Origin: Hyphomonas sp. CY54-11-8
Lineage (GTDB): Bacteria; Pseudomonadota; Alphaproteobacteria; Caulobacterales; Hyphomonadaceae
Reading direction: 5' to 3'
Assembly (NCBI RefSeq): GCF_000682735.1
Contig: NZ_AWFD01000009.1
Coordinates: 1 to 54,119, forward strand
Length of the DNA stretch: 54,119 nt
The notes beneath the pieces were generated by a model. The model worked only from the letters and a program-made list of their open reading frames with translations, had not been told where the DNA came from and did not search any database. A program made the translations under genes and the position numbers. Numbering within the stretch: the stretch's first letter is position 1; every line of letters starts with the position of its first letter. This document shows, in pieces, positions 17,193-25,779 of the stretch.

Positions 17193-17272
17193 ATATGTTC
17201 TAGGAAGCGGCCCGGTAAACAGCCTGGCCGAAGCCGGAAAAAGATCGCCAACTTCACGAAAGGAATACTGCC

Positions 17273-17905
17273 ATGTCATTGCGTATCGGAGATATCGCCC
17301 CGGACTTTACCGTTGCCACCCAGAAAGGAGAGATCTCTTTCCATGATTGGGCAGGCGACAGCTGGGTCTTTTTCTTTTCCCATCCAGCTGACTTCACGCC
17401 GGTCTGCACCACGGAAATGGGGCGCACCGCTCAGCTGGCGGACAAATTCGCCGCCCGCAATGTGAAGCCCCTCGGCTTGTCGACCGATACGGTGGAAGAG
17501 CACATCAAATGGATCGAGGACGTCAACGATACCCAGAACACCAATCTGGAATTCCCGATTGTGGCCGACAAGGATCTCAAGATCGCACAGGCCTACGACA
17601 TGATCCATCCCGATCAGAGTGACACCCAGGCCGTACGGTCGGTCTTCATTATCGACCCTGACAAGAAGATCCGCCTGACGATGACCTACCCCATGGCTGT
17701 TGGCCGGAACTTTGACGAGATCCTGCGCGTGATCGACGCCCTCCAGACCAGTGACGCGAACAAGATCGCGACGCCGGCAGACTGGGTCCCGGGCAAGAAG
17801 GTGATCATTCCGCCGTCTATCGGCGATGAGGAAGCCAAGTCCCTGTTCCCGCAGGGCTGGGAAACCCTTCGTCCCTATCTGCGCCTCACGGACGTGAAGG
17901 CCTGA
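17273..17905 (+). CDS. 1-Cys peroxiredoxin (Prx6 subfamily)
   Basis: Thiol peroxidase of 210 residues that reduces hydrogen peroxide, organic hydroperoxides or peroxynitrite. The active-site motif is PADFTPVCTTE with the peroxidatic Cys45. The C-terminal extension (VPGKKVIIPPSIGDEEAKSLFP, given in part) is the Prx6/AhpC-TSA C-terminal domain. No resolving cysteine is seen, so it depends on an external thiol. It stands alone with its own promoter region and a strong terminator. Proximity to cytochrome bd and an Fe-S regulator suggests a shared oxidative/nitrosative stress role. Confidence 0.93.
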   Translation: MSLRIGDIAPDFTVATQKGEISFHDWAGDSWVFFFSHPADFTPVCTTEMGRTAQLADKFAARNVKPLGLSTDTVEEHIKWIEDVNDTQNTNLEFPIVADKDLKIAQAYDMIHPDQSDTQAVRSVFIIDPDKKIRLTMTYPMAVGRNFDEILRVIDALQTSDANKIATPADWVPGKKVIIPPSIGDEEAKSLFPQGWETLRPYLRLTDVKA

Positions 17906-17949
17906 TGAGACCGCTGCCCTTCTGACCTCCTCCCTTTAGGGCGGCCAGG

Positions 17950-17986
17950 ATCGCGCAGGTGCCCGTCACCTGCGCGATTTCCTTTT
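17950..17986 (+). terminator. Rho-independent terminator after peroxiredoxin gene
   Basis: A perfect 12-bp stem ATCGCGCAGGTG / CACCTGCGCGAT with loop CCCGT, followed by TTCCTTTT. It is one of the clearest terminators in the window. Confidence 0.9.
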
Positions 17987-18291
17987 CAGGCGTCGCCGAA
18001 CAGGTCGCCGGTCGCCTCGTCGCGGACATTCGCGATATCTTCGCCGATATAGAAGCAAGGGTGTTTCAGGCGGGACAGGCCGATGCCCCGTTCGAAATGG
18101 ACCCAGCCGCCATTTGGCATGCGCAGACTGAGAATCGGGGCATCGCAAACCGGGCAGGCCGAGTGGAAAGATGCGCCCTTCGCATCGCCGCCCTTGTCCT
18201 CCACGGGCACCCAACTGGGCGCAACCTGGACACAGTCCCCCGATGCCAGACGCCGGACATGTGCGCGCCGCCGAACCCATTTGATGGACAT
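17986..18291 (-). CDS. Small hypothetical protein with CPVC motif
   Basis: Product of 101 residues from ATG 18291, which is preceded by GAGGAG at the right distance. The N-terminus is basic (MSIKWVRRRAHVRRL). A central HSACPVCDAPILSLRMPNGG has a CxxC pair, and a further Cys follows in HPCFYIGED, so a zinc ribbon or another metal site is possible. No family is recognised. It is convergent with the peroxiredoxin gene, its stop codon touching that gene's terminator. Confidence 0.6.
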   Translation of the reverse strand: MSIKWVRRRAHVRRLASGDCVQVAPSWVPVEDKGGDAKGASFHSACPVCDAPILSLRMPNGGWVHFERGIGLSRLKHPCFYIGEDIANVRDEATGDLFGDA

Positions 18292-18519
18292 ATCAGCCTC
18301 CTCATTCCGGGATGACGAAAGCATGCCGGCGATTCGGTTAAGGTCGGTTAAGTCTTGCCGGCAGGACCAGGTATGATCCCGTAATTTCCAATAAATACGC
18401 CTGTTCACGCCATTCGGTCGTCGCCACTCAACTGGCAAGAAAGTTGCGAATGGTCCTGGCAAAAGGCCTCCGGAGCAGGGTTCCGGAACGTATTGGCACA
18501 GGAAGGCGCAAGCAGGACG
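18292..18519. other. 228-bp divergent gap
   Basis: Gap between the CPVC protein gene and the ATP-grasp gene. I see no gene, terminator or strong dyad in it. Confidence 0.5.
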
Positions 18520-19590
18520 ATGGGCACGCAGGGCGACATTCTCACAGTTGTTCATGGACCGGGGCGCGGCCGCGATGTGCCAACAGGCGGCGTGTTCATG
18601 GATCGCGTCCGGCAAACCGATCCTGACCTTGCGGCGCGCATTCGCTGTCATGAAACTGGCTCACACCCGCCAGATCTATCGGGCGTTGACCTCGTCATGT
18701 TCTGGCTTGGCGATCCTTTAAAAGAGAAATATCCCGATTGCTTTGCCGAGGCGGTCGAAATCGCCAATGCTGCCCGCGCCGCCAATATCCGTGTCCTCAA
18801 CAGTCCCGAAGCGCTGAGCAATACGGCGAAGACACGCCAGTCCGCGATCTGGAACCAGGAACGCGTGCCGTCGGCGCGCGCCCGCATCGTCAACAGGCCC
18901 TCCAGCCTGGCGCAGGTTTGCAAGGAACTGGGCGGCAACTGTATTCTTCGATCCGATGTCGAACATGCCCAACGGGATGTCCGGATTGTCCGAACTGAGG
19001 CGGATGTGGAACGCGCGGCGCGTGAATGCGTGTTTCCCGTCGCGGTCATCCAGCTGTTCGATATCCGGTCGGAATACCGTGCCGCCAAGGCAAACCCCTC
19101 CAGCCTGTTTTCTCGTTACCACCACAAGGCCCGCGCCTTCGTGTTCGGTGATGCGGTCATGCCGAGTCACCTGTTCTTCGCTTCCGGTACTGTGGTCGGC
19201 CTGTCGAATTGCCTGCTGAAGCGGGAGGCTCGCCCGCGCCGGCGCCTGGGGCATCGCTTGGGCTACAATCGCAAGCTGCTCGAGGATCTGATCCGGGAAG
19301 ACAAGGCCTATTTTGACACCGATCCGCTCCATGCCAGAACGCTTGTTCAGGCCGTGCAGGCGCTCGGGCTGGACTTTGCGGCAGTCGACTACAGCATCCG
19401 TCCGGATGGCAGTGTCATCCTATGGGAGGCAAACCCCTATTTCTATCTTCCGCGCGGTGAGCAGAGCGTGCTGAGTGCAGAGCGCAATGCAGTGGAGCGT
19501 GTGAACACCTCGCTTGACTGGATGGCAGGGAATCTCCGGGCTGCAGCAGCTGGTGCACATGGCGCGGCTGATCTGATGCAGGCATCCTGA
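18520..19590 (+). CDS. ATP-grasp-like protein of unknown substrate
   Basis: Protein of 356 residues from ATG 18520; a TTG at 18493 is a weaker option. The order of elements is that of ATP-grasp ligases. An N-terminal Rossmann-like part comes first (GVDLVMFWLGDPLKEKYPD; RAANIRVLNSPEAL). A lysine/arginine-bearing linker follows (SNTAKTRQSAIWNQERVP). A C-terminal core carries GLDFAAVDYSIRPDGSVIL and WEANPYFYLP, where the D..E-x-N motif would bind Mg-ATP. The substrate cannot be named; the family includes glutathione synthetase and RimK-like enzymes. No biosynthetic neighbours are present. Confidence 0.7.
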   Translation: MGTQGDILTVVHGPGRGRDVPTGGVFMDRVRQTDPDLAARIRCHETGSHPPDLSGVDLVMFWLGDPLKEKYPDCFAEAVEIANAARAANIRVLNSPEALSNTAKTRQSAIWNQERVPSARARIVNRPSSLAQVCKELGGNCILRSDVEHAQRDVRIVRTEADVERAARECVFPVAVIQLFDIRSEYRAAKANPSSLFSRYHHKARAFVFGDAVMPSHLFFASGTVVGLSNCLLKREARPRRRLGHRLGYNRKLLEDLIREDKAYFDTDPLHARTLVQAVQALGLDFAAVDYSIRPDGSVILWEANPYFYLPRGEQSVLSAERNAVERVNTSLDWMAGNLRAAAAGAHGAADLMQAS

Positions 19591-19634
19591 CTGTCACATA
19601 AGTTTGACGGCTCAGACAAGAAACCGTTGACGAA

Positions 19635-19680
19635 CAGACATATGGAAGGCCCGAAGGTACGGGGCGTTCCGATATGTCTG
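19635..19680. promoter_or_regulatory. Inverted repeat covering the XRE gene start codon
   Basis: CAGACATAT (19635-19643) pairs with ATATGTCTG (19672-19680), extended inward by GGAA/TTCC with one bulged G and by CCCG/CGGG. The ATG of the downstream gene (19674) is inside the right arm. It could be an mRNA hairpin hiding the start, or an operator for the HTH protein itself. Confidence 0.5.
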
Positions 19681-20015
19681 GCGATCCTCAGCTCGTTTAT
19701 TCTCTTGAGATCAAGGTGTTGGACCTTGAGGCGAAAGTGGCGTCGCTCGAAAAGACTCTGGATCGCCTCGCCCGCGAAGTCAGCGCAACAGACCCGGCAA
19801 ATCTACCCGCCGATGTGCTGGAGCTGATCGATCAGGGCGAAAATCCGGTTCGCGCTGTGCGCCAGTATCGGTTGCTGACCCAGAAGGAGCTGGGCGAGCG
19901 CAGCGGGATACGCGCCAATCATATCTCCGCTATTGAGCGTGGCATGCCGTATGGGCTGAAAACGGCCAAACGTTTGTCGGACGCTCTGGACGTGCCGGTC
20001 GGCCTGCTCACCTGA
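19674..20015 (+). CDS. XRE-family HTH regulator with N-terminal coiled coil
   Basis: Protein of 113 residues. Residues about 9-38 (YSLEIKVLDLEAKVASLEKTL onward) show heptad spacing of Leu/Val and should form a coiled coil. Residues about 58-110 form a Cro/CI HTH (RQYRLLTQKELGERSGIRA then HISAIERG and AKRLSDALDVPVGLL). Single-HTH proteins of this size are often antitoxins or local repressors, but no toxin gene is adjacent. The start ATG lies in a hairpin arm. Targets unknown. Confidence 0.85.
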   Translation: MSGDPQLVYSLEIKVLDLEAKVASLEKTLDRLAREVSATDPANLPADVLELIDQGENPVRAVRQYRLLTQKELGERSGIRANHISAIERGMPYGLKTAKRLSDALDVPVGLLT

Positions 20016-20103
20016 CCTGTTTCCCTTAGGAAATCCCCGCGCGGCAGGCCTTGCCAAGGCCTTCCGGCCTGTCCCATTGAAGATGAAAAACGAGGAGATG
20101 CCC

Positions 20104-21270
20104 ATGCCGGGAACAAGCGTGCTGTCCGATATCCGAATTGCCGACATGACCACGGTGATCTTCGGGCCGTATTGCACCCAGACCCTGGCCGATATGGGCG
20201 CAGATGTGGTGAAGGTTGAGCCAGCCAGCGGTGACGATTTTCGCAATGTGGGCAAGTCTGCCAACAACCGACATATGGGTCCCTGCCACATGACGATCAA
20301 TCGCGGCAAGCGATCGGTCGTCTGGGACATGAAATCCGACGAAGGCCAGGAAGCGATCCGCCGGCTGATCGAGCGCAGCGATGTGTTCATCCACAATATC
20401 CGCCCGGATGCCGTGGCGCGGCTGGGGCTGACTTTCGAGGAAGTGAAGGCGATCAAGCCGGACATTGTCTATGTCCATTGCCTCGGCTTCGGATCGGAAG
20501 GTCCCTATGCAGGCCGGCCGGCCTATGACGACCTGATCCAGGGCCTCTCCGCTGCGACCAGTCTGTTGCCGAAAGTGGATGGCAATCCGCGCCCACGATT
20601 CATCCCGACGGCTTTTGCCGACAAGGTCTCTGGCCTCCATGCGGTCTATGCGACGTTGGCAGCGCTCCGCCAGCGCGATCGGACCGGTGAGGCCGTCCAT
20701 GTGGAGGTGCCGATGTTCGAATGCATCACGCATTTCCTGCTCGAGGAGCATTTCTACGAGGCGGCGTTCGATCCGGCAGTGGGTCCGTTCTGCTACCAGC
20801 GTCAGGTCGATCCGTGCCGCCAGCCGCTCCAGACGGCGAACGGCTATATCGTGATCGCGCCTTATGTGGATCAGCGGTGGGTGAAGCTGTTTGAGGTGAT
20901 GGGTGCGCCGGAGGAGCTGGAGGACCAGCGCATCGCTGACCGGCGCGGCCGTTTCTTCAACATGGATTACATGATGGAGCGCGTGCAGCACTATTTCGTC
21001 AATCACACGACAGAGCACTGGCTGAAACTGCTGGCCGAAGCCGACATTCCGGCAGCACGGGCGAATGATTTTCCGGACCTTCAGGACGATCCGCATCTGA
21101 AGGCTGTGAACTTCTTCCAGCGCCGCGAACACCCGACGGAAGGTGGTTATTGGGAAACGCAGCCGCCGGTCCAGTTCGTCGGCCAGCCGCAGAGGGAGAT
21201 CACGCCGGCTCCGGCCATCGGAGAGCATACCGAGGATGTGCTTTCGGAGCTGGGCCTGAAGAAGGACTGA
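20104..21270 (+). CDS. CaiB/BaiF family (class III) CoA transferase
   Basis: CoA transferase of 388 residues that moves CoA between carboxylic acids through an aspartyl-CoA intermediate. The N-terminal family block is ADMTTVIFGPYCTQTLADMGADVVKVEP. The probable nucleophile is Asp142 in GRPAYDDLIQGLSA. The C-terminal block LKAVNFFQRREHP is also typical. The start at ATG 20104 is set by GAGGAG six bases upstream. The donor and acceptor acids cannot be predicted; there is no operon partner on the same strand within 100 bp. Confidence 0.92.
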   Translation: MPGTSVLSDIRIADMTTVIFGPYCTQTLADMGADVVKVEPASGDDFRNVGKSANNRHMGPCHMTINRGKRSVVWDMKSDEGQEAIRRLIERSDVFIHNIRPDAVARLGLTFEEVKAIKPDIVYVHCLGFGSEGPYAGRPAYDDLIQGLSAATSLLPKVDGNPRPRFIPTAFADKVSGLHAVYATLAALRQRDRTGEAVHVEVPMFECITHFLLEEHFYEAAFDPAVGPFCYQRQVDPCRQPLQTANGYIVIAPYVDQRWVKLFEVMGAPEELEDQRIADRRGRFFNMDYMMERVQHYFVNHTTEHWLKLLAEADIPAARANDFPDLQDDPHLKAVNFFQRREHPTEGGYWETQPPVQFVGQPQREITPAPAIGEHTEDVLSELGLKKD

Positions 21271-21385
21271 CGTTTCTCCCGTTGAGAACGATTCACAGTT
21301 TTCCTTTCAGTTGAAATTGACACCGCGCTTTGCGGACATCAGGACTGTAGCCACAAATCCCGGCGGGAAATGTGGAACCGCGTTC

Positions 21386-21928
21386 ATGAGTGAACTAACG
21401 ACCTTTGGCTCTCTGGCGCTCAGAGAACCGACAATGGATGATCTGAAGCGCCATTTCGCGATTTTCAGCGACCCGGAGGTCTCTGCCTATGCGCCGTCTG
21501 GCCCGCTGGTCGACAAGAGTGACAGCCGGCGCATGCTCCAGACCATCAAAGACCATTGGTGGAAATATGGGTTCGGTCACTGGGCGGTCTCAACAGTGGA
21601 GAACCGGGACCATGTGATCGGCTTCGGCGGGCTGGCTTACCGGCAAATCAACGGTAAGGAGCGGTTCAATCTCCGTTTCCGCCTGGCCCGTGAGGCCTGG
21701 GGCAAGGGATATGGGCAGGAACTTGGCCGGGCAAGTTTCCACGAGGCGTTCGATTTGCTGGACGCGGGTGCGGTTCACGCCATTGTCCGCCCGGATAACC
21801 AGAAGATCATTGAGGCGCTGGAACAGCTGAACATGCGTCAGACCGAGACGGTGAAGGATTGGCCGGACGCGCCGCCCAGCCTTGTCTTTTGCATCACTGC
21901 GGACGAGGCCCGGGCCACCGGCGTCTAG
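21386..21928 (+). CDS. GNAT family N-acetyltransferase (RimJ/RimL-like)
   Basis: Predicted acetyl-CoA-dependent acyltransferase of 180 residues. LALREPTMDDLKRHFAIFSDPEV is the usual N-terminal block, AREAWGKGYGQELGRA is the acetyl-CoA pyrophosphate loop (R/Q-x-x-G-x-G/A type) and VRPDNQKIIEALEQLNM is the C-terminal motif B. ATG 21386 is preferred over an upstream start that would add a non-conserved leader. Substrate unknown. It is convergent with the esterase gene, overlapping it by 4 bp. Confidence 0.88.
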   Translation: MSELTTFGSLALREPTMDDLKRHFAIFSDPEVSAYAPSGPLVDKSDSRRMLQTIKDHWWKYGFGHWAVSTVENRDHVIGFGGLAYRQINGKERFNLRFRLAREAWGKGYGQELGRASFHEAFDLLDAGAVHAIVRPDNQKIIEALEQLNMRQTETVKDWPDAPPSLVFCITADEARATGV

Positions 21929-22881
21929 GCAGCCCCGATCCCCCTCGCTAACGCGTCCCAGGCGTCGCGGGCGTATTGCTTCGTCACCCGCGCTTTCGGC
22001 ACCCACATGAAGCCGTGCGGCGCGCCGGGATAGACATGCAGCTCCACCGGCACCCCGGCCGCCATCAGGCGGCGGGCATATTCGAGGTCTTCTTCCGTGA
22101 AGAGGTCCAGAGCGCCGGTCGAGATGAAGGTCGGCGGCAGGCCGGACAGATCATCCGCCCGGGCAGCGGCGGCATAGGGCGAGACGTCATGTCCGCCCGG
22201 CGCCTGACCCAGCAGGGCGGCCCAGCCGAAATGGTTCTTCTCCCGGTCCCAGACATATTCCCCAAACACATGCGAGAGGTCGGCGCGGATCGTGGTGCGA
22301 TCGTCCAGCATCGGGAAGATCAGGTACTGGAAGCAGAAGCTGTACTCCTTCCGGTCACGGACGAGCAGTGCGAGCGCCGCAGCGAGCCCGCCGCCTGCAC
22401 TTTCCCCAGCTACGGCGATCTTGGATGTGTCGACACCCAGCTGATCGGCATTCCTGTGGAGCCAGGCCAGCGCCGCATAGGCATCTTCGACATTGCCGGG
22501 ATAGGCCGTCTCGGGCGCGAGGCGATAGGCCGGTGCGACGACGACCGCATCCATGCCCTTTGCCCAGGCGCAGTGCTGCGGCGCATTGCTTTCCGGGCTG
22601 CCCAGCACGTAGCCGCCACCATGCAGGTGCAGGATGGCAGGCCGGTCTTTGCGGTCGGACGGCGTGCGGTAGATCTTCATCCGCACATCCGGCGCGCCAT
22701 CGCGGCCGGGCGCCAGTTCCTGCACGATGGAAACTTCCGGCGGCAGCGGGGGCATCTGCTCCATCGCCATCTTCTCGCGCGCTTCGCGGATGGCGGGCAT
22801 GGCCTCCCGCGACAGCGTCAAGGGCGGCATGGACAGGAAGAAATCCTTCAGGTCCGGTTCCAGCAGATGCTCGGATGACAT
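21925..22881 (-). CDS. Alpha/beta hydrolase, hormone-sensitive-lipase-type esterase
   Basis: Serine esterase of 318 residues. The oxyanion motif HGGGYVLG (87-94) and nucleophile elbow GESAGGG (Ser161) define the HSL/family IV carboxylesterases. The acid is in GALDLFTEED and the His in GAPHGF. No signal peptide, so it is cytoplasmic. Its start overlaps the stop of the upstream short-chain dehydrogenase gene (TAATG), so the two are coupled and may act on the same ester/alcohol substrate. Confidence 0.93.
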   Translation of the reverse strand: MSSEHLLEPDLKDFFLSMPPLTLSREAMPAIREAREKMAMEQMPPLPPEVSIVQELAPGRDGAPDVRMKIYRTPSDRKDRPAILHLHGGGYVLGSPESNAPQHCAWAKGMDAVVVAPAYRLAPETAYPGNVEDAYAALAWLHRNADQLGVDTSKIAVAGESAGGGLAAALALLVRDRKEYSFCFQYLIFPMLDDRTTIRADLSHVFGEYVWDREKNHFGWAALLGQAPGGHDVSPYAAAARADDLSGLPPTFISTGALDLFTEEDLEYARRLMAAGVPVELHVYPGAPHGFMWVPKARVTKQYARDAWDALARGIGAA

Positions 22882-23621
22882 TACGCGCCTCCGTCAACCC
22901 GGATGATGGAGCCGGTCGTGAAGCTGGAATGATCGGAGGCGAGATAGAGCGCAGCGGTGACAATCTCTTCCGGCCGGCCTGGGCGACCGAGGGCGTTGTC
23001 TGAAGTCTCGCGCGCCTCTTCCGTCCAGGCCTTGGAGATGTCTGTCAGGAAGGGCCCTGCTGCGATGCAGTTCACGCGGACTTCGGGGCCATATTCCCGG
23101 GCGAAGCTGGTGGTCATGGCATTCAGCGCGGCTTTGGCGCCGGCATAGGAAACGACGCGAGGCATCGGCACCAGCGAGGCGATGGAGGAGATGTTGATGA
23201 TGGAGCCGCCGCCTGCCTTCTTCATGCGGTCACCGATGATGGCGGCGAGGCGGTAAGGGCCTTTGAAATTGAGGTTCACGACGCTGTCGAACAGGTTTTC
23301 CGGCACTTCGTGGCTGGGCACCATCGGGCCCATGCCGGCATTGTTGACGAGGATGTCAACGCGGCCGAATTCGGCATAGGCGGCCTCGATCAGCTGGTCG
23401 ATGTCGTCCCACTTGCCGCAATGGGCGCCGATGGCGAGGGCCTTGCGGCCCATGGCGCGGACTTCTTTGGCGACTTCTTCACAGGCCTCAACCTTGCGGC
23501 TGGCGATGATCACATCGGCACCGCGTTCGGCAAAAGCCTTGACCATCTGATAGCCGAGGCCGCGGCTGCCGCCGGTGACGAGGGCGACTTTGCCTTCAAG
23601 ACTGAAAAGCGGATCTGCCAT
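22881..23621 (-). CDS. Short-chain dehydrogenase/reductase (SDR)
   Basis: NAD(P)-dependent oxidoreductase of 246 residues, classical SDR. The cofactor motif TGGSRGLG is at 16-23, NNAG at 94-97, and the catalytic residues are Ser145/146, Tyr159 and Lys163 (YAGAK). The C-terminus GSIIRVDGGA is standard. The ATG at 23621 has GGAGG six bases upstream, which rejects the longer frame. It is the first gene of a two-gene unit with the HSL-type esterase. Substrate unknown. Confidence 0.93.
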   Translation of the reverse strand: MADPLFSLEGKVALVTGGSRGLGYQMVKAFAERGADVIIASRKVEACEEVAKEVRAMGRKALAIGAHCGKWDDIDQLIEAAYAEFGRVDILVNNAGMGPMVPSHEVPENLFDSVVNLNFKGPYRLAAIIGDRMKKAGGGSIINISSIASLVPMPRVVSYAGAKAALNAMTTSFAREYGPEVRVNCIAAGPFLTDISKAWTEEARETSDNALGRPGRPEEIVTAALYLASDHSSFTTGSIIRVDGGA

Positions 23622-23709
23622 GTGTTCCTCCTGATACATTACGCACCAGTCTAGCCGGGACGGGCGCGTGCACCAGTCGTGACCCATGGTCAGGCCACAA
23701 GGGAAATCC

Positions 23710-24576
23710 CTAGAGGAAGGCTTTCAGGTCGTCGACGAACTCATCAAGCTTGTCATGGTGCAGCCAGTGGCCGGCATCCTTGTAGAGCTTCACCTGCGCA
23801 TTACGGAAATGCTTCAGCCGTCCGTCTTCCTGCGGGTTCGAGGCCCAGCTTTTCTCGCCATAAAGCAGCAGGGTCGGGCAGCTAATATTGGCCCATAGCT
23901 GTTCCAGTTCGTCCTGCGGCATGTCGTGCGGCGTCATCACGCGGAAATAATTGTCGAACTTCCAGGAATAGGTGCCGTCCTCATTCTGGCTGATGCCGTG
24001 AATGGTCAGGTGGCGTGCCTGCTCGGCGGACAGGTAGGAGTTCTCCTCGATCATGCGCTTGTAGGCGTCTTCCAGCGTGGCGTACTTGCGCGGTGTGCGG
24101 CCGGCAGCGGCACGCTTGTTTTCGATCCAGTCCCGCATGCGCTTGTCCGGCGGAACGGTTGAGCGCTCAGACAGCATCCGCGGCGACGGGCCGAGCCCCT
24201 CTATGGCGACCAGCTTCTTCACCATGTCCGGATAGATCCCGGCATAGCGCAGCGATATGTTGCCGCCATAGGAGTGGGCGACGATGTGCACCGGGCCGAC
24301 ATTCAGCTGGTGGATCAGCTGGGCGAGGTCGTAGACATTGGCGCGGGGGCTGTACTCCCCGTCCGACGACCAGGCGCTGTCGCCATGGCCGCGCAGGTCC
24401 GGCGCAATTATGTGCCAGTCGTCGCGCAGTTCCTGGGCCACCCAGTCCCAGTTGCGGCAATGGTCGCGCCCGCCGTGCAGCAGGATCAGCGTCGGGGCGC
24501 CTTCATTGCCCCAGTCGACATAATGAAGCCGCAGGCGCTGCGACATGAACGAATGTGAAGTCGGTCCTGTAATCAT
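23710..24576 (-). CDS. Alpha/beta hydrolase
   Basis: Hydrolase of 288 residues. LHGGRDHCRNWDWV carries the oxyanion region, PDLRGHGDS is a common alpha/beta block and AHSYGG holds the nucleophile Ser102. The C-terminal His is in DAGHWLHHD. The usual acid position after strand 6 reads LLYGEKSW, so Glu may replace Asp. No signal peptide. It lies in the same orientation as the SDR/esterase pair but 88 bp upstream, so it may have its own promoter. Substrate unknown. Confidence 0.88.
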   Translation of the reverse strand: MITGPTSHSFMSQRLRLHYVDWGNEGAPTLILLHGGRDHCRNWDWVAQELRDDWHIIAPDLRGHGDSAWSSDGEYSPRANVYDLAQLIHQLNVGPVHIVAHSYGGNISLRYAGIYPDMVKKLVAIEGLGPSPRMLSERSTVPPDKRMRDWIENKRAAAGRTPRKYATLEDAYKRMIEENSYLSAEQARHLTIHGISQNEDGTYSWKFDNYFRVMTPHDMPQDELEQLWANISCPTLLLYGEKSWASNPQEDGRLKHFRNAQVKLYKDAGHWLHHDKLDEFVDDLKAFL

Positions 24577-24896
24577 GGCGCGAATGTCGGGCGCTGCGGC
24601 GGACTTGTCCAGACATGCCGTTGCGCCCAGCAGGTGCGGCGCTCGTGAAGGCGGTTGGTGGAAGGTCAGATTTTCGGGTGCAGATTGCGCACCGGGTTTC
24701 CGGCAGAAGGAGAGTCAGAGGGCGGGCTGGCGCGATGCGGCAGGCGCAATGGCAGCGTCATGAGGGACGGGCGCCCAGATGGCCGCTGGTCATCGGGCGT
24801 AATGCAAATCAGGAAGGATTACTCCAGACCAATATCCGTCTACGCCATGATCAGGTGTGACTAATCTTGATTATACCGGACGATAGACGACCAGAC
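24577..24896. other. 320-bp intergenic region
   Basis: Gap between the alpha/beta hydrolase and the PKHD-type hydroxylase gene. Short open frames cross it on the plus strand but have no ribosome site or recognisable domain. I see no terminator or repeat in it. Confidence 0.5.
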
Positions 24897-25574
24897 TCAG
24901 GCGTCGCCCCATAGGCGGAGCAGGTTCGAGATCGCTTTCGCCAGGGTCAGCATTTCGGGCGATTGCGCATCATGCTGCTGCACGAGCGTGGCGCGCAGGT
25001 TTTCGAGGTCGAACAGGATTTCGCGCGCGGCGGCATCGCGCACAGCGCTTTCGATCCAGCCGACGCAGACGATGCGTTCGCCGGAGGTGACGGGCCGTAC
25101 CTCGTGCAGCGTGGTGGAGGGATAGAGGACAAGGTCCCCCGCCTCCGGCTTCACGACATGTTCGCCGGATGGCGTGTCAACGGCGAGCTCGCCGCCTTCA
25201 TAGGTGGACGGGTCACTGAGGAAGAGCGTGAAGGAGAGGTCGGTGCGCAGGCGCCGGTCGCCCGTGCCCATGAAGGCATTGTCGACATGGCGGCCATAGC
25301 CGCCGCCATTGCTGGCGCGGCTGATCATCAGCGTGGAGAAACGGCGCGGCTGGGCGGCGGCGCGCAGCACGGGGTGGCGCTCGATCGCTTCGGTCAGGAT
25401 TTTCTTCGCGGCCGTGCCGGTGGCGCCGGCCAGCTCGGCCTGCTCGTTGCGCTTCACCTGACGGGCGACGGCGCCGGCGGTGGTGGCACCGTCCCGCCAG
25501 TTGAGGCCGGAGGCGAGGCTGGTGACCTGTCGGACCTGGTCTGGGGTGAGGACGCTGCTGAGCGTGATCATCAT
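24897..25574 (-). CDS. PKHD-type Fe(II)/2-oxoglutarate hydroxylase (PiuC/YbiX-like)
   Basis: Oxygenase of 225 residues. The iron ligands are visible as His96-x-Asp98 in GRHVDNAF and His157 in TLHEVRPV; Arg167 in SGER would bind 2-oxoglutarate. FTLFLSDPSTYEGGELAVDTP is the diagnostic strand of the family. PiuC-type genes are habitually linked to TonB-dependent iron receptors. Here a TonB receptor starts 206 bp away in the divergent direction, so co-regulation is likely. The physiological substrate of this family is not established. Confidence 0.92.
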   Translation of the reverse strand: MMITLSSVLTPDQVRQVTSLASGLNWRDGATTAGAVARQVKRNEQAELAGATGTAAKKILTEAIERHPVLRAAAQPRRFSTLMISRASNGGGYGRHVDNAFMGTGDRRLRTDLSFTLFLSDPSTYEGGELAVDTPSGEHVVKPEAGDLVLYPSTTLHEVRPVTSGERIVCVGWIESAVRDAAAREILFDLENLRATLVQQHDAQSPEMLTLAKAISNLLRLWGDA

Positions 25575-25733
25575 GGGATTTGCGGAGCCTTTGTTAGTGC
25601 GTCAGCGAGGTGTCAGCATGATCTGGTCGATTGCCACGGTGACCATCGATGCTCTCCCGCCTAGCCCAGATCCGCTGCTGCTGAAACCCGGGGACTTTCC
25701 TTGGAAGGTAGCTTGACGCTGGCTGTCGATACG

Positions 25734-25756
25734 ATAATGCAATAGTATAACAATAC
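25734..25756 (+). promoter_or_regulatory. Zur/Fur-like palindrome before the TonB receptor
   Basis: The 23-bp stretch with the core ATAGTATAAC matches, by my count, 16 of 23 positions of the alphaproteobacterial Zur/Fur-type consensus built on GTTATAATATAAC as I recall it. It ends 24 bp before the receptor ATG, a normal repressor position. Confidence 0.45.
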
Positions 25757-25779
25757 AGCAAGTGGATCCTCCCTCCCTC

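Larger units (their letters stand above)
16905..17272. other. AT-rich divergent region between Rrf2 gene and peroxiredoxin gene
   Basis: 368 bp with no gene. It holds the probable promoters of both flanking genes and two dyads described separately (16950-16963 and 17174-17192). An AGGA ribosome site precedes the peroxiredoxin ATG. Confidence 0.6.

Noticed and set aside
20026..21228. 400-codon frame antisense to the CoA transferase gene
   Set aside because: Mirror of the CaiB-type gene, no recognisable motif.
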